From CAZCEC01 sp964497615 (lineage in GTDB: Bacteria > Chloroflexota > Anaerolineae > Anaerolineales > UBA6663), in the NCBI GenBank assembly GCA_964497615.1, contig CAZCEC010000059.1:1-41578 (forward strand): a stretch of DNA of 41,578 nucleotides, read 5' to 3'. Made by a program: the position numbers and the translations under genes. A model generated the notes under the pieces. It saw only the letters and a program-made list of their open reading frames with translations. It was not told where the DNA came from and did not search any database. Shown one piece after another: positions 1-8,716 of this stretch (its first letter is position 1; each line of letters opens with the position of its first letter).

Positions 1-38
1 GGCAATTGCCCTGTGGCGGCGCGGCCAGACGGGGCGGG

Positions 39-2210
39 TTAGGGCAGCACCTCGATGCGGCCCAGTTCGGCCCAGGCCTGTGGCGCGGCGAGGCCGGTCG
101 CTGGATCCGTGACGGGCAGGCGGTCCAGGGTTTGCAGGTCGTACAGGCCCACGACCACGGTGGCGGCGCTGGTGGCCGGGGCGGTTTCAGGCAGAGACAG
201 CACATAGGTATCCACGAACGGTCGTCCGGGAATCCAGACGGTGGTGGCGTAGGCGCCGTCGAGGGGGTAGGTGTCGCGCTGGGCCAGGCTGCCGAGGACG
301 GGATCAACCAGGTGAACAAAGACGGTGTAGGGCCGGTCGGTGCTGGCCAGCGGGCCCCAATGGACGGTGATGGTGAGGGCCTGGCCGGGCCGGACGGCGG
401 GCGGCTCGAGCGCATAACCCAGCACGCGGGCGACTCCGCCAATGTCCAGGTCGAGCGGGGTCAGGCGCTGGAGCGCGGCCGCGCTGGGCAGGGCGGGATA
501 GCCCATGGCGAGCAGGAAGTCTTCATAGGAAGCGTCGGCGGCGCCGTGCTGGCCGCGCAGTTCGAACAGACGCGGCAACTGGGCGCTGACCGCGTCGCGG
601 CGGACATACTCGCCCGAGAGACGGGTGAGGCCGAGCGTCTGGAGGGCCCAGCCATCCTGTTCTTCATAGATCGGCAGGTAGTCGCGCCGAAAGCGAGCGT
701 CCTGCTCCAGATACACCAGGGCACTCCAGAAGCTATGGGTCTGGATGAAGGTCGGTTTGAGCGTTTCAAACACATAGTCATAGAGGGCCCAAGGGTCGCG
801 GCCGATGACCCGCGCAATGGTCTTATCCGTGAGGCCGGCCAGATCGTGGATGGTGAGGCGGGAGTAGAGCAAGGCGCCACCGATATCAGGCAGGAGGAGG
901 GAGGCGTTCGCCAGGCTGAGCCGGTCGGCATAGGCATTGACCTTTAGCGTGAGGGCGGTGACCGTGGCCAGCGGGGCGGTGGGCTGGCGGGCGAATTGCA
1001 GGGAGCGCGGGACGAAGAGGAAGACGCTGGCGCCGACCAGGGCGACGGCCGCGAGGCGGGGCACGCGGGCCGGCAGCCGGGGCAGCGCCCCCAGCAAGGC
1101 GGCGCCGATGAGCGCCGCGTATGGGTAGAAGAAGACGAAGAAGGGGGTGGCAAACCGGAACTCGCCCATCCAGTCTGGGGGAAGCAGCAGGTAGACGGCG
1201 GCGGAGACGAGCACGAACAACAGCCAGAGCAGGTGGGTGGGCCTGAGCTTGCCGGCGCCCAGGAGGATGCAGGTCGCGCCGAAAACGCCGCCCAAGACGA
1301 GCATTCCCGCGGCGCCAGCCACGCTGGTCAGGAGGTCCCGCAGGCGGGCAAGGGTATCGCCTTGCAGGAGGAGGACGGCTAAGGCGGTATGCACCGAAGG
1401 GCCGCCCTTGGCGTAGTAGGTGTTCGGAAATAAGTCGCCAAAGTACGCGGCCCGAAAAGCCAGGTAGCCCCCGTACAGCAGTCCGAACACTAACAGGTAT
1501 GTGCCCAGGCTCAGCCAGGCGTTTTTGGGCGGCCACGTGCGCCTGGAGACCGCCTGAAACAGAAGCCAGGCCGGAAACACGGCCACAAACAGCAGGCCAT
1601 CCGGCCGGGTCAGGGCGGTCAGGGCGGCCAGGCCGCCGAGCAGGGCGGCCACCGGCCTTACCTGGCTGGGGGCGACTTCGGCGGCGCGCATGGTCCAGTA
1701 ACACAGCCCGCACAGCAGGCAAACGTAGAGCGCATTCTCCAACCCCGAGGTGGTCCAGATCACAAAGGACGAATTGACGCTGAGGAGCGACAGCACCGCC
1801 ACGGTCAGGAAGCGGGAGGCGTGGGCCGAGCGGGCCAGCAGACGCTGGAGCAGGCCGTACGAAACGAATACCAGGCCGGTGCTCAGGAGCTTGGGAGTCA
1901 GCACGGGATGAAACAGCCTCAACGCCCAAAAGGGAGCCAGCAGAATGGTCCACGTGAGGTTGGAGAAACCCTCCACGGGCGGGCGGCCCGGCTGCGCCAC
2001 CAGGCCAAAGCCCTGCGCCAGGCTGCGGGCGTAGGCAAAGGAGATCGCGGCGTCGTCCACGATCCAGCTTCTGAACACGAGCGCGTGGAGGACGTAGAGC
2101 AGGCAGGGGACGGCAAGCACGGCCCACGCCCGGCCAGAGGCGCCGTGGAAAAGGGAACCAGCCAGGCGCTTCGGCCAGGCCGCGAGGCGGCGGGGGGTGA
2201 GGGTGCTCAT
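39..2210 (-). CDS. Polytopic GT-C-type glycosyltransferase-like membrane protein
   Basis: About 723 residues from the ATG at 2210; an in-frame TTG at 2258 would add 16 Ala/Arg-rich residues and looks less likely. The N-terminal half has roughly nine to ten hydrophobic segments. After the first one come an acidic pair (D52, D53) and a VEGFSNLTW motif near residue 79. This Asp-Asp plus EG-(Y/F)SN layout resembles GT-C enzymes of the AftB/ArnT type, which use polyprenyl-phosphate sugars on the outer face of the membrane. The last ~130 residues are soluble and beta-rich (motifs YTVFVHLVD, WIPGRPFVDTY, VGLYDLQT), a tail I associate with Chloroflexota GT-C proteins. No clear ribosome site precedes either start. 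The membrane-protein class is secure; glycosyl transfer and the substrate are inferred. Confidence 0.75.
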   Translation of the reverse strand: MSTLTPRRLAAWPKRLAGSLFHGASGRAWAVLAVPCLLYVLHALVFRSWIVDDAAISFAYARSLAQGFGLVAQPGRPPVEGFSNLTWTILLAPFWALRLFHPVLTPKLLSTGLVFVSYGLLQRLLARSAHASRFLTVAVLSLLSVNSSFVIWTTSGLENALYVCLLCGLCYWTMRAAEVAPSQVRPVAALLGGLAALTALTRPDGLLFVAVFPAWLLFQAVSRRTWPPKNAWLSLGTYLLVFGLLYGGYLAFRAAYFGDLFPNTYYAKGGPSVHTALAVLLLQGDTLARLRDLLTSVAGAAGMLVLGGVFGATCILLGAGKLRPTHLLWLLFVLVSAAVYLLLPPDWMGEFRFATPFFVFFYPYAALIGAALLGALPRLPARVPRLAAVALVGASVFLFVPRSLQFARQPTAPLATVTALTLKVNAYADRLSLANASLLLPDIGGALLYSRLTIHDLAGLTDKTIARVIGRDPWALYDYVFETLKPTFIQTHSFWSALVYLEQDARFRRDYLPIYEEQDGWALQTLGLTRLSGEYVRRDAVSAQLPRLFELRGQHGAADASYEDFLLAMGYPALPSAAALQRLTPLDLDIGGVARVLGYALEPPAVRPGQALTITVHWGPLASTDRPYTVFVHLVDPVLGSLAQRDTYPLDGAYATTVWIPGRPFVDTYVLSLPETAPATSAATVVVGLYDLQTLDRLPVTDPATGLAAPQAWAELGRIEVLP

Positions 2211-2341
2211 CGTGGCGGCGCGGGCGGCGGGGGCGGCCAGGGAGGCGCCGGCCCGCAAGCCGAAAGTATGGCATTGTCGGGCGGAATAATCAATGGCGGC
2301 GCCCCTTGCCTGCGGCGGCCAACCGGGATAGAGTCCGCGGC

Positions 2342-2947
2342 GTGACCCTGCCTTTGCAGCGCATCGTTCACGCCAATGAATTGCGGTCCGAGGATCGGCC
2401 GGCGGTGAGGCTGCGGGCGGCGGAAGAATTGGCGTATGCAGGCGGGCAGCGCTTCATCCTGTATGGGCTGGCCGACGCCGAGCAGCATTTGTTCGTGGCG
2501 GCGGGGCCGGATGGGGCGGCGCGGGCGGTGCTGTGGGTGCAGTTCGAGCATTTCCTGGAGGGCAATACGCATACGTACAACTATCCAGCGGCGGAGACGG
2601 TGACGCGCGGCGGGCTGACATTTGCGGTGGATGGGGGCGTGCATGACTGGGAGGCCGATGCCGCCCAGCGGCCCGATTCGGACAGCGCGCGGGCGGCGGC
2701 CTTTCTGCGTGAGCGCGGCTTTGTTCTGAAGCCGGGCTCCATGTATGCGCGGCTGGTGTGCGTGCCCGACGAGGTCAGGCGGCACGAGTTGATGGTGATC
2801 TACTCGGAGGATTTGCCTGGCGGCTGGCGCGTGACCGACCTGGAACCGGGCGGCAGCCAGGCCGCGGCGTGGCCTGGGCTGTATGCCACGCTGCAAGCGC
2901 GCGCGCTGGCGAGCTTTACGGTGGACGGGGGGGGCGTGACTTTTTGA
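2342..2947 (+). CDS. Hypothetical protein, about 201 aa
   Basis: I do not recognise this family. It is soluble, with no signal peptide or membrane segment, and mixes acidic and aromatic residues (motifs LRAAEELAYAGG, LWVQFEHFLEG, AAFLRERGFVLKPGSMYARL). The segment around 'FLRERGF..KPGSMYARL' vaguely recalls the C-terminal part of GNAT acetyltransferases, but no acetyl-CoA loop is visible. The start is uncertain: GTG at 2342 is preferred because the body of the protein begins there, while a TTG at 2306 would add 12 residues. Neither has a strong ribosome site. The stop codon overlaps the -35 box of the promoter for the next gene, so the two genes are probably separately transcribed. Confidence 0.6.
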   Translation: MTLPLQRIVHANELRSEDRPAVRLRAAEELAYAGGQRFILYGLADAEQHLFVAAGPDGAARAVLWVQFEHFLEGNTHTYNYPAAETVTRGGLTFAVDGGVHDWEADAAQRPDSDSARAAAFLRERGFVLKPGSMYARLVCVPDEVRRHELMVIYSEDLPGGWRVTDLEPGGSQAAAWPGLYATLQARALASFTVDGGGVTF

Positions 2948-2971
2948 CGCGCCCGATTCCGGGAGTACAAT
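2944..2971 (+). promoter_or_regulatory. Putative sigma70-type promoter of the caspase-like gene
   Basis: TTGACG (2944-2949) and TACAAT (2966-2971) are separated by 16 nt; each box matches five of six consensus bases. Transcription would begin near 2978 and leave a leader of about 85 nt before the ATG at 3065. The -35 box overlaps the stop codon (2945-2947) of the upstream gene. This is the best-matching promoter seen in the window. Confidence 0.6.
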
Positions 2972-3064
2972 TCTGGGCCAATCTGGGGGGTGCGGCAGCC
3001 GGTTGGGAACACGGCGGCCGCGGGGTCCGCGAACGACTGGCGCGCGCAGGACTATTGAGACGCC

Positions 3065-5902
3065 ATGAGCCGCCGGCTGGCCCTGGTCATCGGCAACAGC
3101 GACTATCTCGACGCCAAGCTGGCGCGGCTGGCGGCGCCGGGCGAGGACGTGAACGACCTGGCCGAGGTGCTGCGCACGCCCAGCATCGGGGGCTTCGACG
3201 AGGTCACCTCGCTGGTGAACGCCTCGGCGCCGGTGGTGCGGCGCTCCATTGCCCGCTTCTTCACTGACAAACGACCCGACGACCTGTTGCTGCTGTACTT
3301 CTCCGGGCACGGGGTGCGCGACGATCACGGCCGGTTGTACCTGGCGGTGCAGGACACCGAGTATGACCTGCTGAACGCGACGGCAATCCCGGCGGGGTTT
3401 GTGACCGACGAGATGGACCGCAGCCGGTCGCGGCGGCAGGTGCTGATCCTGGACTGCTGCCACAGCGGGGCCTTCGCACAGGGAGCGAAGGGCGCGCCGG
3501 GGCAGAGCGTGGGGACGGCATCGGCCTTCGAGGGCACGGGCTATGGCCGGGTGGTGCTGACGGCGACGGACTCGACGCAGTTTGCCTGGGAGGGGGACCA
3601 ACTGGTGGGGGAGGCCGACAACTCGGTCTTTACCCATCACGTGCTGGCCGGGCTGCGGACGGGCGCGGCCGACACGGATGGCGATGGGCGCATCACGCTC
3701 GACGAGTTGTACGACTACGTCTACGAGCAGGTAGTGAACCAGACGCCCAAGCAGACCCCGCGCAAGTTCACCTACAACCAACAGGGGGAGGTGGTGCTGG
3801 CGCTGAACCCGCATGCCGCGCCCAAGCCGGTCACACTGCCGCAAGATGTGCTGGCGGCGGCGCACAGCCCGCTGGCCGGCGTGCGCGAGGGGGTGGTGCG
3901 GGACCTGGAACATCTGCTGCGCGGGGCAGACGCGGCGATGGCGGGCGCGGCGCGGGAGGCGCTGGAACGGCTGAAGGCGGACGACAGCCGGCGGGTCTCG
4001 GCGGCGGCGCGGGCCGCGCTGGGGTTGGACCCGACGTCAACGCAAACACCGTGGACGGCAGCCCCGCCTGCCAGCGCGGCGCCGGTTCCGGCCAAGGAAC
4101 AGGACCAGCCGCCGGTGCGGCCAGCGGAACCGGCGGCGAGTGAAGGCAGGGCTGGTTCGCCGCCGCGGACGGCGGTGCCAGCCGAGGGCGGTGCGGCGGC
4201 GCGGCCACAAGCGCCGGAGCAGGCGGGGGGGCCAGCCGCGGCCAGTGGCATCAAGGCAAGTTCATCAACGCCAGGAGCGAGGCCAACCGAGGGCAGCGGG
4301 GCAGGCCGGCCACAGGCGGATGCGCCCGGCAAGGCCCAGGCCCGTTCGCCATCCCCAACTACAGCCACACCAGCCGAGGGCGGCGGGGCAGCGCAGTCAC
4401 CGGCGGCGGACGCGGCACAACCTGCCCGGCCAACTTCGGCCGGCGCAGTCAAAGCCGGTGCGCCGCCTTCGACAGCGAGGCCGCGCGAAGGCAGCGCGAC
4501 GCCGAAGCCGCAGGGGCGGACCGAAGCGCCAGCCGGGAAGCCGCCCGCACGCCGATCTGCCGACAGCACCTCGCCCCGGCAAGCGATGAAGCCAGCCGAA
4601 CAAGCGCCGCCAGTGCGGCAGAGCGCTGGCCCGCCAGCGTCGGCACTGCCAAGGACAGACGTGCCCAGCGCCGAGCAGGCGGACGGGGTGGCAGCGGGTT
4701 TGGCTGGCAGGATGGGTGCTTCGGTGGAGGGCGCACAGGCGCCGAGTATGATTGTGCCGCAGCGGGTGGCGGCGGTGCTGGTGGGCGTGGGGTGCGCGCT
4801 GGGGTGGGGGCTGGCGAAATTGGCGCTGAATATCATCGCTTCGCTGCCGGGCGAGACCTTTTGGCCGTCGCGTGCAGTGTACTGGGCGATTGCGTATACG
4901 GCTACGGGGCTGGTCCTGGGCCTGGTGCTGCAACTGCGGCGGCCGGCGCTGCCCTTGCTGACGGCGGGGGGGCTGACGGCGGCGTGGGCGGCGGCTGCGG
5001 TGGCCGGTTTCATCGTCCGCTACGTGATCGAGAATCACGCCCATGAGGTCTTCGGCCAGTTGATGGGGCTGGGGGTGGTGGGCGTGTTCGGCGGGCGGGC
5101 GCTGGGCAATGTGCTGCACCGGGCCGGCGGGTGGCCGGCACCCCGCTCGCGCGCGGCGGTGATTATTACAGCCGGGTGGGTGGCCGGGTTGTGGCTGACG
5201 ATGCTGGCGGACTGGGTCGCCGGGTGGAACATCCCGCCGTTCGTCTTGGGCGCGGTGGCCGGACTGATTGGGGGCGAGGTGCTGTTCCGGCAGTTGGGCC
5301 AGGCAGGACGCGCGCCAGACGCCGGGGAGGCGCCGGCAGGTGTGCTCACCACGCCGCTGACGCCGGTGCTGCTGCTGGCGGCGGCGTTGATTATTGTAGG
5401 GTTTGTGGCCGCGCAGATCGCGCAGACGGTGTATGCGGTGTGGAGCGATGCGCCGTCATTGCTGGTCGAGGTTGTTTCCACTGTGGTGATCGGGCCGCTG
5501 GCCGGCGCGGCTTTGGCCGTCGTCATTGGGCTGGTGCATCGTCCGCTGGGCGCGGCCGGCATGCTGGCGCTGGCGGTGATCTGGGGCGCGGCCGGGGTGG
5601 TCCATGCCGCCATCATCTTCCTGCTGTCGCAGGTCAGCGTCGACGGAACGCTGCCCGCCAATTTGCTGGATGGGGCAGTCGGCGGCGCGGCGACGGCGGG
5701 GTTTGTGGCGTGGCGGCTCCAGCAGAAGCCGAGCCTCGGGCTGATGGCGGCGTCAGCGGGGGCGTTTGCGGTGGCGTTCGTGCTGGCGGCCCTGCTCAAC
5801 GAGGCCTGGTATGACTGGACGAACGTCGCAGCGGTGAGCGCGGCGGCGGCGCTGGGCAGTATCCCCCTGTTCCATTACCTTCAAAAGCACCCTACAACTT
5901 AA
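3065..5902 (+). CDS. Caspase-like (peptidase C14/metacaspase) protein with polytopic membrane domain
   Basis: 945 residues in three parts. Residues 1-250 are a caspase-fold protease: the start LALVIGNSDY, the catalytic His in YFSGHG (H82) and the catalytic Cys in DCCHSG (C132, with D130) are all present. An EF-hand-like acidic loop, DTDGDGRITLDEL, lies at 203-215. Residues ~255-330 look helical and HEAT-like (Leu/Ala/Arg-rich). Residues ~330-560 are a Pro/Ala/Gly linker built from about four degenerate 30-36-residue repeats with a core like PAEGGAAARPQ. Residues ~563-940 contain about twelve hydrophobic segments. Caspase-like proteins of this class cleave after Arg/Lys or Asp. Here the protease would probably sit in the cytosol, tethered to the membrane. 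No strong ribosome site precedes the ATG. The 3' end overlaps the convergent permease gene by 11 nt. Domain calls are firm; role and substrate are unknown. Confidence 0.9.
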   Translation: MSRRLALVIGNSDYLDAKLARLAAPGEDVNDLAEVLRTPSIGGFDEVTSLVNASAPVVRRSIARFFTDKRPDDLLLLYFSGHGVRDDHGRLYLAVQDTEYDLLNATAIPAGFVTDEMDRSRSRRQVLILDCCHSGAFAQGAKGAPGQSVGTASAFEGTGYGRVVLTATDSTQFAWEGDQLVGEADNSVFTHHVLAGLRTGAADTDGDGRITLDELYDYVYEQVVNQTPKQTPRKFTYNQQGEVVLALNPHAAPKPVTLPQDVLAAAHSPLAGVREGVVRDLEHLLRGADAAMAGAAREALERLKADDSRRVSAAARAALGLDPTSTQTPWTAAPPASAAPVPAKEQDQPPVRPAEPAASEGRAGSPPRTAVPAEGGAAARPQAPEQAGGPAAASGIKASSSTPGARPTEGSGAGRPQADAPGKAQARSPSPTTATPAEGGGAAQSPAADAAQPARPTSAGAVKAGAPPSTARPREGSATPKPQGRTEAPAGKPPARRSADSTSPRQAMKPAEQAPPVRQSAGPPASALPRTDVPSAEQADGVAAGLAGRMGASVEGAQAPSMIVPQRVAAVLVGVGCALGWGLAKLALNIIASLPGETFWPSRAVYWAIAYTATGLVLGLVLQLRRPALPLLTAGGLTAAWAAAAVAGFIVRYVIENHAHEVFGQLMGLGVVGVFGGRALGNVLHRAGGWPAPRSRAAVIITAGWVAGLWLTMLADWVAGWNIPPFVLGAVAGLIGGEVLFRQLGQAGRAPDAGEAPAGVLTTPLTPVLLLAAALIIVGFVAAQIAQTVYAVWSDAPSLLVEVVSTVVIGPLAGAALAVVIGLVHRPLGAAGMLALAVIWGAAGVVHAAIIFLLSQVSVDGTLPANLLDGAVGGAATAGFVAWRLQQKPSLGLMAASAGAFAVAFVLAALLNEAWYDWTNVAAVSAAAALGSIPLFHYLQKHPTT

Positions 5903-6893
5903 GACGCGGGTCGAGGGCGTCGCGCAGGCCATCGCCGATGTAGTTGAAGGCGAGGGAGCACAGGACGATGGGCAAGCCGGGCAGCAGGGGCAGCCAGGGC
6001 CGGTCGAACATGAATTGCTGCGTGGCGGCCAGCATGTTGCCCCAAGTTGGGATGGGGTCCTGGATGCCGAAGCCGAGGAAGGAGAGCGCCGCCTCGGCGA
6101 CGATGAAGCCGGACAGGTTGAGGGAGGCGTTGACGATGATGGGGGCCAGGGCGTTGGGCAGCATGTGGCGGAAGATGATCTGGCCGTCGGAGGCGCCCAG
6201 GGAGCGGGCGGCCTCGACGAAGGTCTGCGAGCGGAGGGAGAGGATGGCGCCGCGCATGAGGCGGGCGTCGTTGAGCCAGCCCAGGCCAGCCAGGACGAGG
6301 ATGATGATGACGGCCTGGCGCGCGTCGCGGGGGCTGAGCAGCATGACCTTGCCCATGAAGTTCAGCACCGGCTCGGGGATGGGGATGGCCTCCTCGCTGC
6401 GGAGGAGCATGGCGGAGATGACCAGCAGCAGGGGCAGGGCGGGGATGGTGGCAAGGAACTCGACGGCGCGCATGAGGACGCTGTCCACCCAGCCGCCGTA
6501 GTAGCCGGCATAGACGCCGACGGTCATGCCGACGGCGACGGCCAGCAGGGTGGAGGTGAGGGCGACGGTGAGGGAGATGCGGCCGGCATAGACGAGGCGG
6601 GTGTAGGTGTCGCGGCCGATGTGGTCGGTGCCGAGGTAGTGGGTGAGGCCGCTCTCGGCATCCACCGTGCCGGGGGAGAGCAGATAGTCGCCGACGGCCA
6701 GGGCGTTGGGGGTGAAGGGCGTGACCTGGGCAGCGAAGAGGGAGAGCGCGAAGAGGGCGGCCAGCACGAAGACCGAGAGCAGGGGCGGGGGGGGAGGGGG
6801 GAGGGGGCGCAGGAGGGGGGGGGCCGGGCTTTGGGGGGCGGGGGGGGGGGGCTCGACGGGGGGGTGGGCGGCGGGCTGGGCGGCGAGGGTCAT
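5892..6893 (-). CDS. ABC transporter permease, DppC/OppC family
   Basis: 333 residues from the ATG at 6893, with ribosome site AAGGAG (6901-6906) seven bases upstream, overlapping the stop codon of the partner permease. It forms half of the membrane channel of a peptide/nickel/opine-type importer. After a Pro-rich cytosolic N-terminus (residues ~5-38) come six hydrophobic segments. The coupling-helix motif EAARSLGASDGQIIFRHMLP, which contacts the ATPase, is clear, as are the family segments YLGTDHIGRDTYTR and AEAALSFLGFGIQDP. The Pro-rich N-terminus is encoded by long C runs (G runs on + at 6787-6851), including one of 12 bases. A larger open frame reaches 7667 but has no family similarity upstream of 6893. 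No ATPase gene accompanies this operon. Its tail overlaps the convergent caspase-like gene. Confidence 0.92.
   Translation of the reverse strand: MTLAAQPAAHPPVEPPPPAPQSPAPPLLRPLPPPPPPLLSVFVLAALFALSLFAAQVTPFTPNALAVGDYLLSPGTVDAESGLTHYLGTDHIGRDTYTRLVYAGRISLTVALTSTLLAVAVGMTVGVYAGYYGGWVDSVLMRAVEFLATIPALPLLLVISAMLLRSEEAIPIPEPVLNFMGKVMLLSPRDARQAVIIILVLAGLGWLNDARLMRGAILSLRSQTFVEAARSLGASDGQIIFRHMLPNALAPIIVNASLNLSGFIVAEAALSFLGFGIQDPIPTWGNMLAATQQFMFDRPWLPLLPGLPIVLCSLAFNYIGDGLRDALDPRLKL
6825..6851. repeat. Long homopolymeric G tracts in the 5' part of the OppC-type permease gene
   Basis: Within 6781-6875 the + strand carries runs of 8 (6787-6794), 9 (6825-6833) and 12 G (6840-6851) plus several shorter ones. 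They encode the Pro-rich N-terminus of the permease on the - strand. They are slippage-prone and could form G-quadruplexes. Confidence 0.8.
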
Positions 6894-6904
6894 GCGGCGG
6901 CTCC

Positions 6905-8104
6905 TTAGCTGAAGCGGATGCGGGGGTCCACCACGGTGTAGAGCAGATCGCTGAGCAGGGTGGCCGCGACGGTGAGGGTGGCGGTGATGAAGAGCAGGGC
7001 CATGGCGACGGGGTAGTCCGAGTCGCCGAGGGCCAATAGGAACAGGCGGCCCATGCCGGGCCAGGAGAAGATTGACTCGGTGATGACGGCGCCGCCGAAG
7101 AGGTTGGGCAGAGCGAAGACGAAGACGGTGATGAAGGGGATGAGGGCGTTGCGCAGGGCGTGGCGGGCGATGACGACGCGCTCCCACAGGCCCTTGGCGC
7201 GGGCGGTGCGGACGTAGTCCTGGCGCAGGACTTCGAGCATGCTGCCGCGCACGAAGCGGCTGAAGCCGGCGACGCTGGCGATGGTGAGCACGCCGACCGG
7301 CAGGGCCAGGTGCAGGGCGACATCGAGCAGGGAGCCGGGCTGGATGGCGCCGAGGAGGGGCATGGTGTAGGAGCGCACGGCCTCGGAGGAGCCGGGGGGC
7401 AGGTAGGGCAGGCCGGCGGCCTTGGGCAGGATGGAGAAGAGCAGGATGAAGGCGATGCCGAAGAAGAAGGTGGGCATGGAGGCGCCCAGGAAGGCCAGGG
7501 TGGTGAAGAGGTAGTCGAAGCGCGAATATTGGCGGGCGGCAGAGTAGACGCCCAATGGAATGGCGAAGGCGAGGGAGAGAACAGTGGCGAGGCCGGTGAG
7601 CTGGAGGGTCTTGTAGAGGCGGCTGCCAATCAACTCGGTGACGGGGCGGTCGCGCAGGAGCTTCCACGAGACGCCGAAATCGCCGAACAGGACGCCGCGG
7701 CTGGAACGGCGGCCCTCCAGGTCGGCCAGGGTGACGATCTCCGCGCAGCCGGTGGTGCGGGTGGTGAAGGTGCCGTCGGGGTTGCGGACGGAAGTGTCGA
7801 TGGGCTGGCGGCAGCCGACGATCACGTCGCCAAAGTAGGCGGTGCCGCCGAGGACGAGCGGGCCGCGCGGCTGGCCGATGAGCCAGCGCGCGAAGCGCAC
7901 GGGCACATACAGGTCAAGCTCAAAGTAGGCGCGGATGCGGGCGACGTCCTCGGCGGTGAGGCGGAAGCGCGGGTTCTGGGCGAGCTCGCGCAGGCCGCTG
8001 AGGGGGCCGCCGGGGGTCATGTTGAGGAGGGCGTAGGCGGCGGTGGCGGAGAGGATGACCACGAGGCCCATTTGGGCCACGCGGCGGAGGAGGTAGTTGG
8101 TCAT
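6905..8104 (-). CDS. ABC transporter permease, DppB/OppB family
   Basis: 399 residues from the ATG at 8104; GAGG lies seven bases upstream. It is the first permease of a peptide-type importer. It has the typical N-terminus MTNYLLRRVAQMGLVVILS, then a large extracytoplasmic region (~residues 30-165), then five further membrane segments. The coupling motif is EVLRQDYVRTARAKGLWERV, and the C-terminus has GGAVITESIFSWPGMGRL. DppB/OppB proteins are usually about 310-340 residues. The extra length lies in the first periplasmic loop (two Cys, Gly/Thr-rich, around residues 85-140), an expansion I have the impression is common in Chloroflexota transporters. The gene is co-directional with the substrate-binding protein upstream and with the OppC-type permease 11 nt downstream. 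Confidence 0.92.
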   Translation of the reverse strand: MTNYLLRRVAQMGLVVILSATAAYALLNMTPGGPLSGLRELAQNPRFRLTAEDVARIRAYFELDLYVPVRFARWLIGQPRGPLVLGGTAYFGDVIVGCRQPIDTSVRNPDGTFTTRTTGCAEIVTLADLEGRRSSRGVLFGDFGVSWKLLRDRPVTELIGSRLYKTLQLTGLATVLSLAFAIPLGVYSAARQYSRFDYLFTTLAFLGASMPTFFFGIAFILLFSILPKAAGLPYLPPGSSEAVRSYTMPLLGAIQPGSLLDVALHLALPVGVLTIASVAGFSRFVRGSMLEVLRQDYVRTARAKGLWERVVIARHALRNALIPFITVFVFALPNLFGGAVITESIFSWPGMGRLFLLALGDSDYPVAMALLFITATLTVAATLLSDLLYTVVDPRIRFS

Positions 8105-8123
8105 AGGGATGCCTCAAAGGAGG

Positions 8124-8142
8124 CAGCGCTTGGCGAGCGCTG
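8124..8142 (-). other. Short hairpin in the leader of the OppB-type permease gene
   Basis: A perfect 7-bp inverted repeat (8124-8130 with 8136-8142, loop of 5) lies in the 144-nt gap between the DUF1579-like gene and the permease gene, 20 nt before the permease start. It is not followed by a T run. It could stabilise or attenuate the mRNA; no function is proven. Confidence 0.35.
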
Positions 8143-8248
8143 CGGTGATGAGCGGCGATATGCTTCGCGCGCGGAGAGGGCGGGCGGACAGGGTTGCTGT
8201 CGTTCGCGCTGTGCGTAGCCGCCCCGTGGGCCAGCATGACAGGGATCA

Positions 8249-8692
8249 TCAGCGGCGCTGATAGTGAAGCTGCCATAGCGTGGTCCAGGTGGCACCCTCG
8301 TCGTCGGAGCGTTCCCAGGTCCAGTCGAGCGAGTCCGCGGCGAGGTTGTAGAAGGTCATGCGGAGCTTGACGGGCTGGCCGTCGCGAACGTCGTCGGTGG
8401 CGAGGGTGAGGCGGCCATCGGCGAAGCCGCCGGTGAAGGCCCAGTAGTTGCCGTTGCTGTCCACCCAGGTCTGGCGCCACTGGGCGCGGGGGGCATCGTA
8501 GACGGAGAGGCTGAGGCCCTGCCAGTCGGCGCTGGGGCGGGCGTCGAATTGCTCCTGGATGACGGCGCCGCCGAGGATGGCGGTGACGGTATTGCGGGCG
8601 CGCTGGTCGTCCCAGGTGACGTCCCAGTCGCCGAGCCAGAAGTCGAACTGGCGGGCGGGGTCGGCGGGCGCGGGCAGTGTGGGTTCGGTCAT
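8249..8692 (-). CDS. DUF1579-like small protein
   Basis: 147 residues from the ATG at 8692, with a good ribosome site AAGGAG seven bases upstream. It begins with the FDFWLGDWDV signature (residues 15-24) of the DUF1579-like family. Family members are small beta-barrel-like proteins of unknown function, often annotated 'heteropolysaccharide/DUF1579'. Trp, Asp and Tyr recur regularly along antiparallel-strand-like segments. No signal peptide is seen, so it should be cytosolic. It sits between the substrate-binding protein and the permeases of an importer, so it may be co-transcribed with them, but no family knowledge links it to transport. Confidence 0.75.
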   Translation of the reverse strand: MTEPTLPAPADPARQFDFWLGDWDVTWDDQRARNTVTAILGGAVIQEQFDARPSADWQGLSLSVYDAPRAQWRQTWVDSNGNYWAFTGGFADGRLTLATDDVRDGQPVKLRMTFYNLAADSLDWTWERSDDEGATWTTLWQLHYQRR

Positions 8693-8716
8693 GGCCTGTC
8701 TCCTTGGCGTAAGGCA

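Noticed and set aside
3065..5902. A complete known anti-phage defence island around the caspase-like gene
   Set aside because: Flanking genes are a small unknown protein and a peptide permease, with no CRISPR effector, TPR-CHAT, nucleotide cyclase or NLR partner.
5892..7667. 591-residue reading of the OppC-type permease
   Set aside because: The N-terminal 258 residues are Pro/Arg/His-rich antifamily sequence out of frame with the real OppB-type permease. The true start is the ATG at 6893 with its AAGGAG site.
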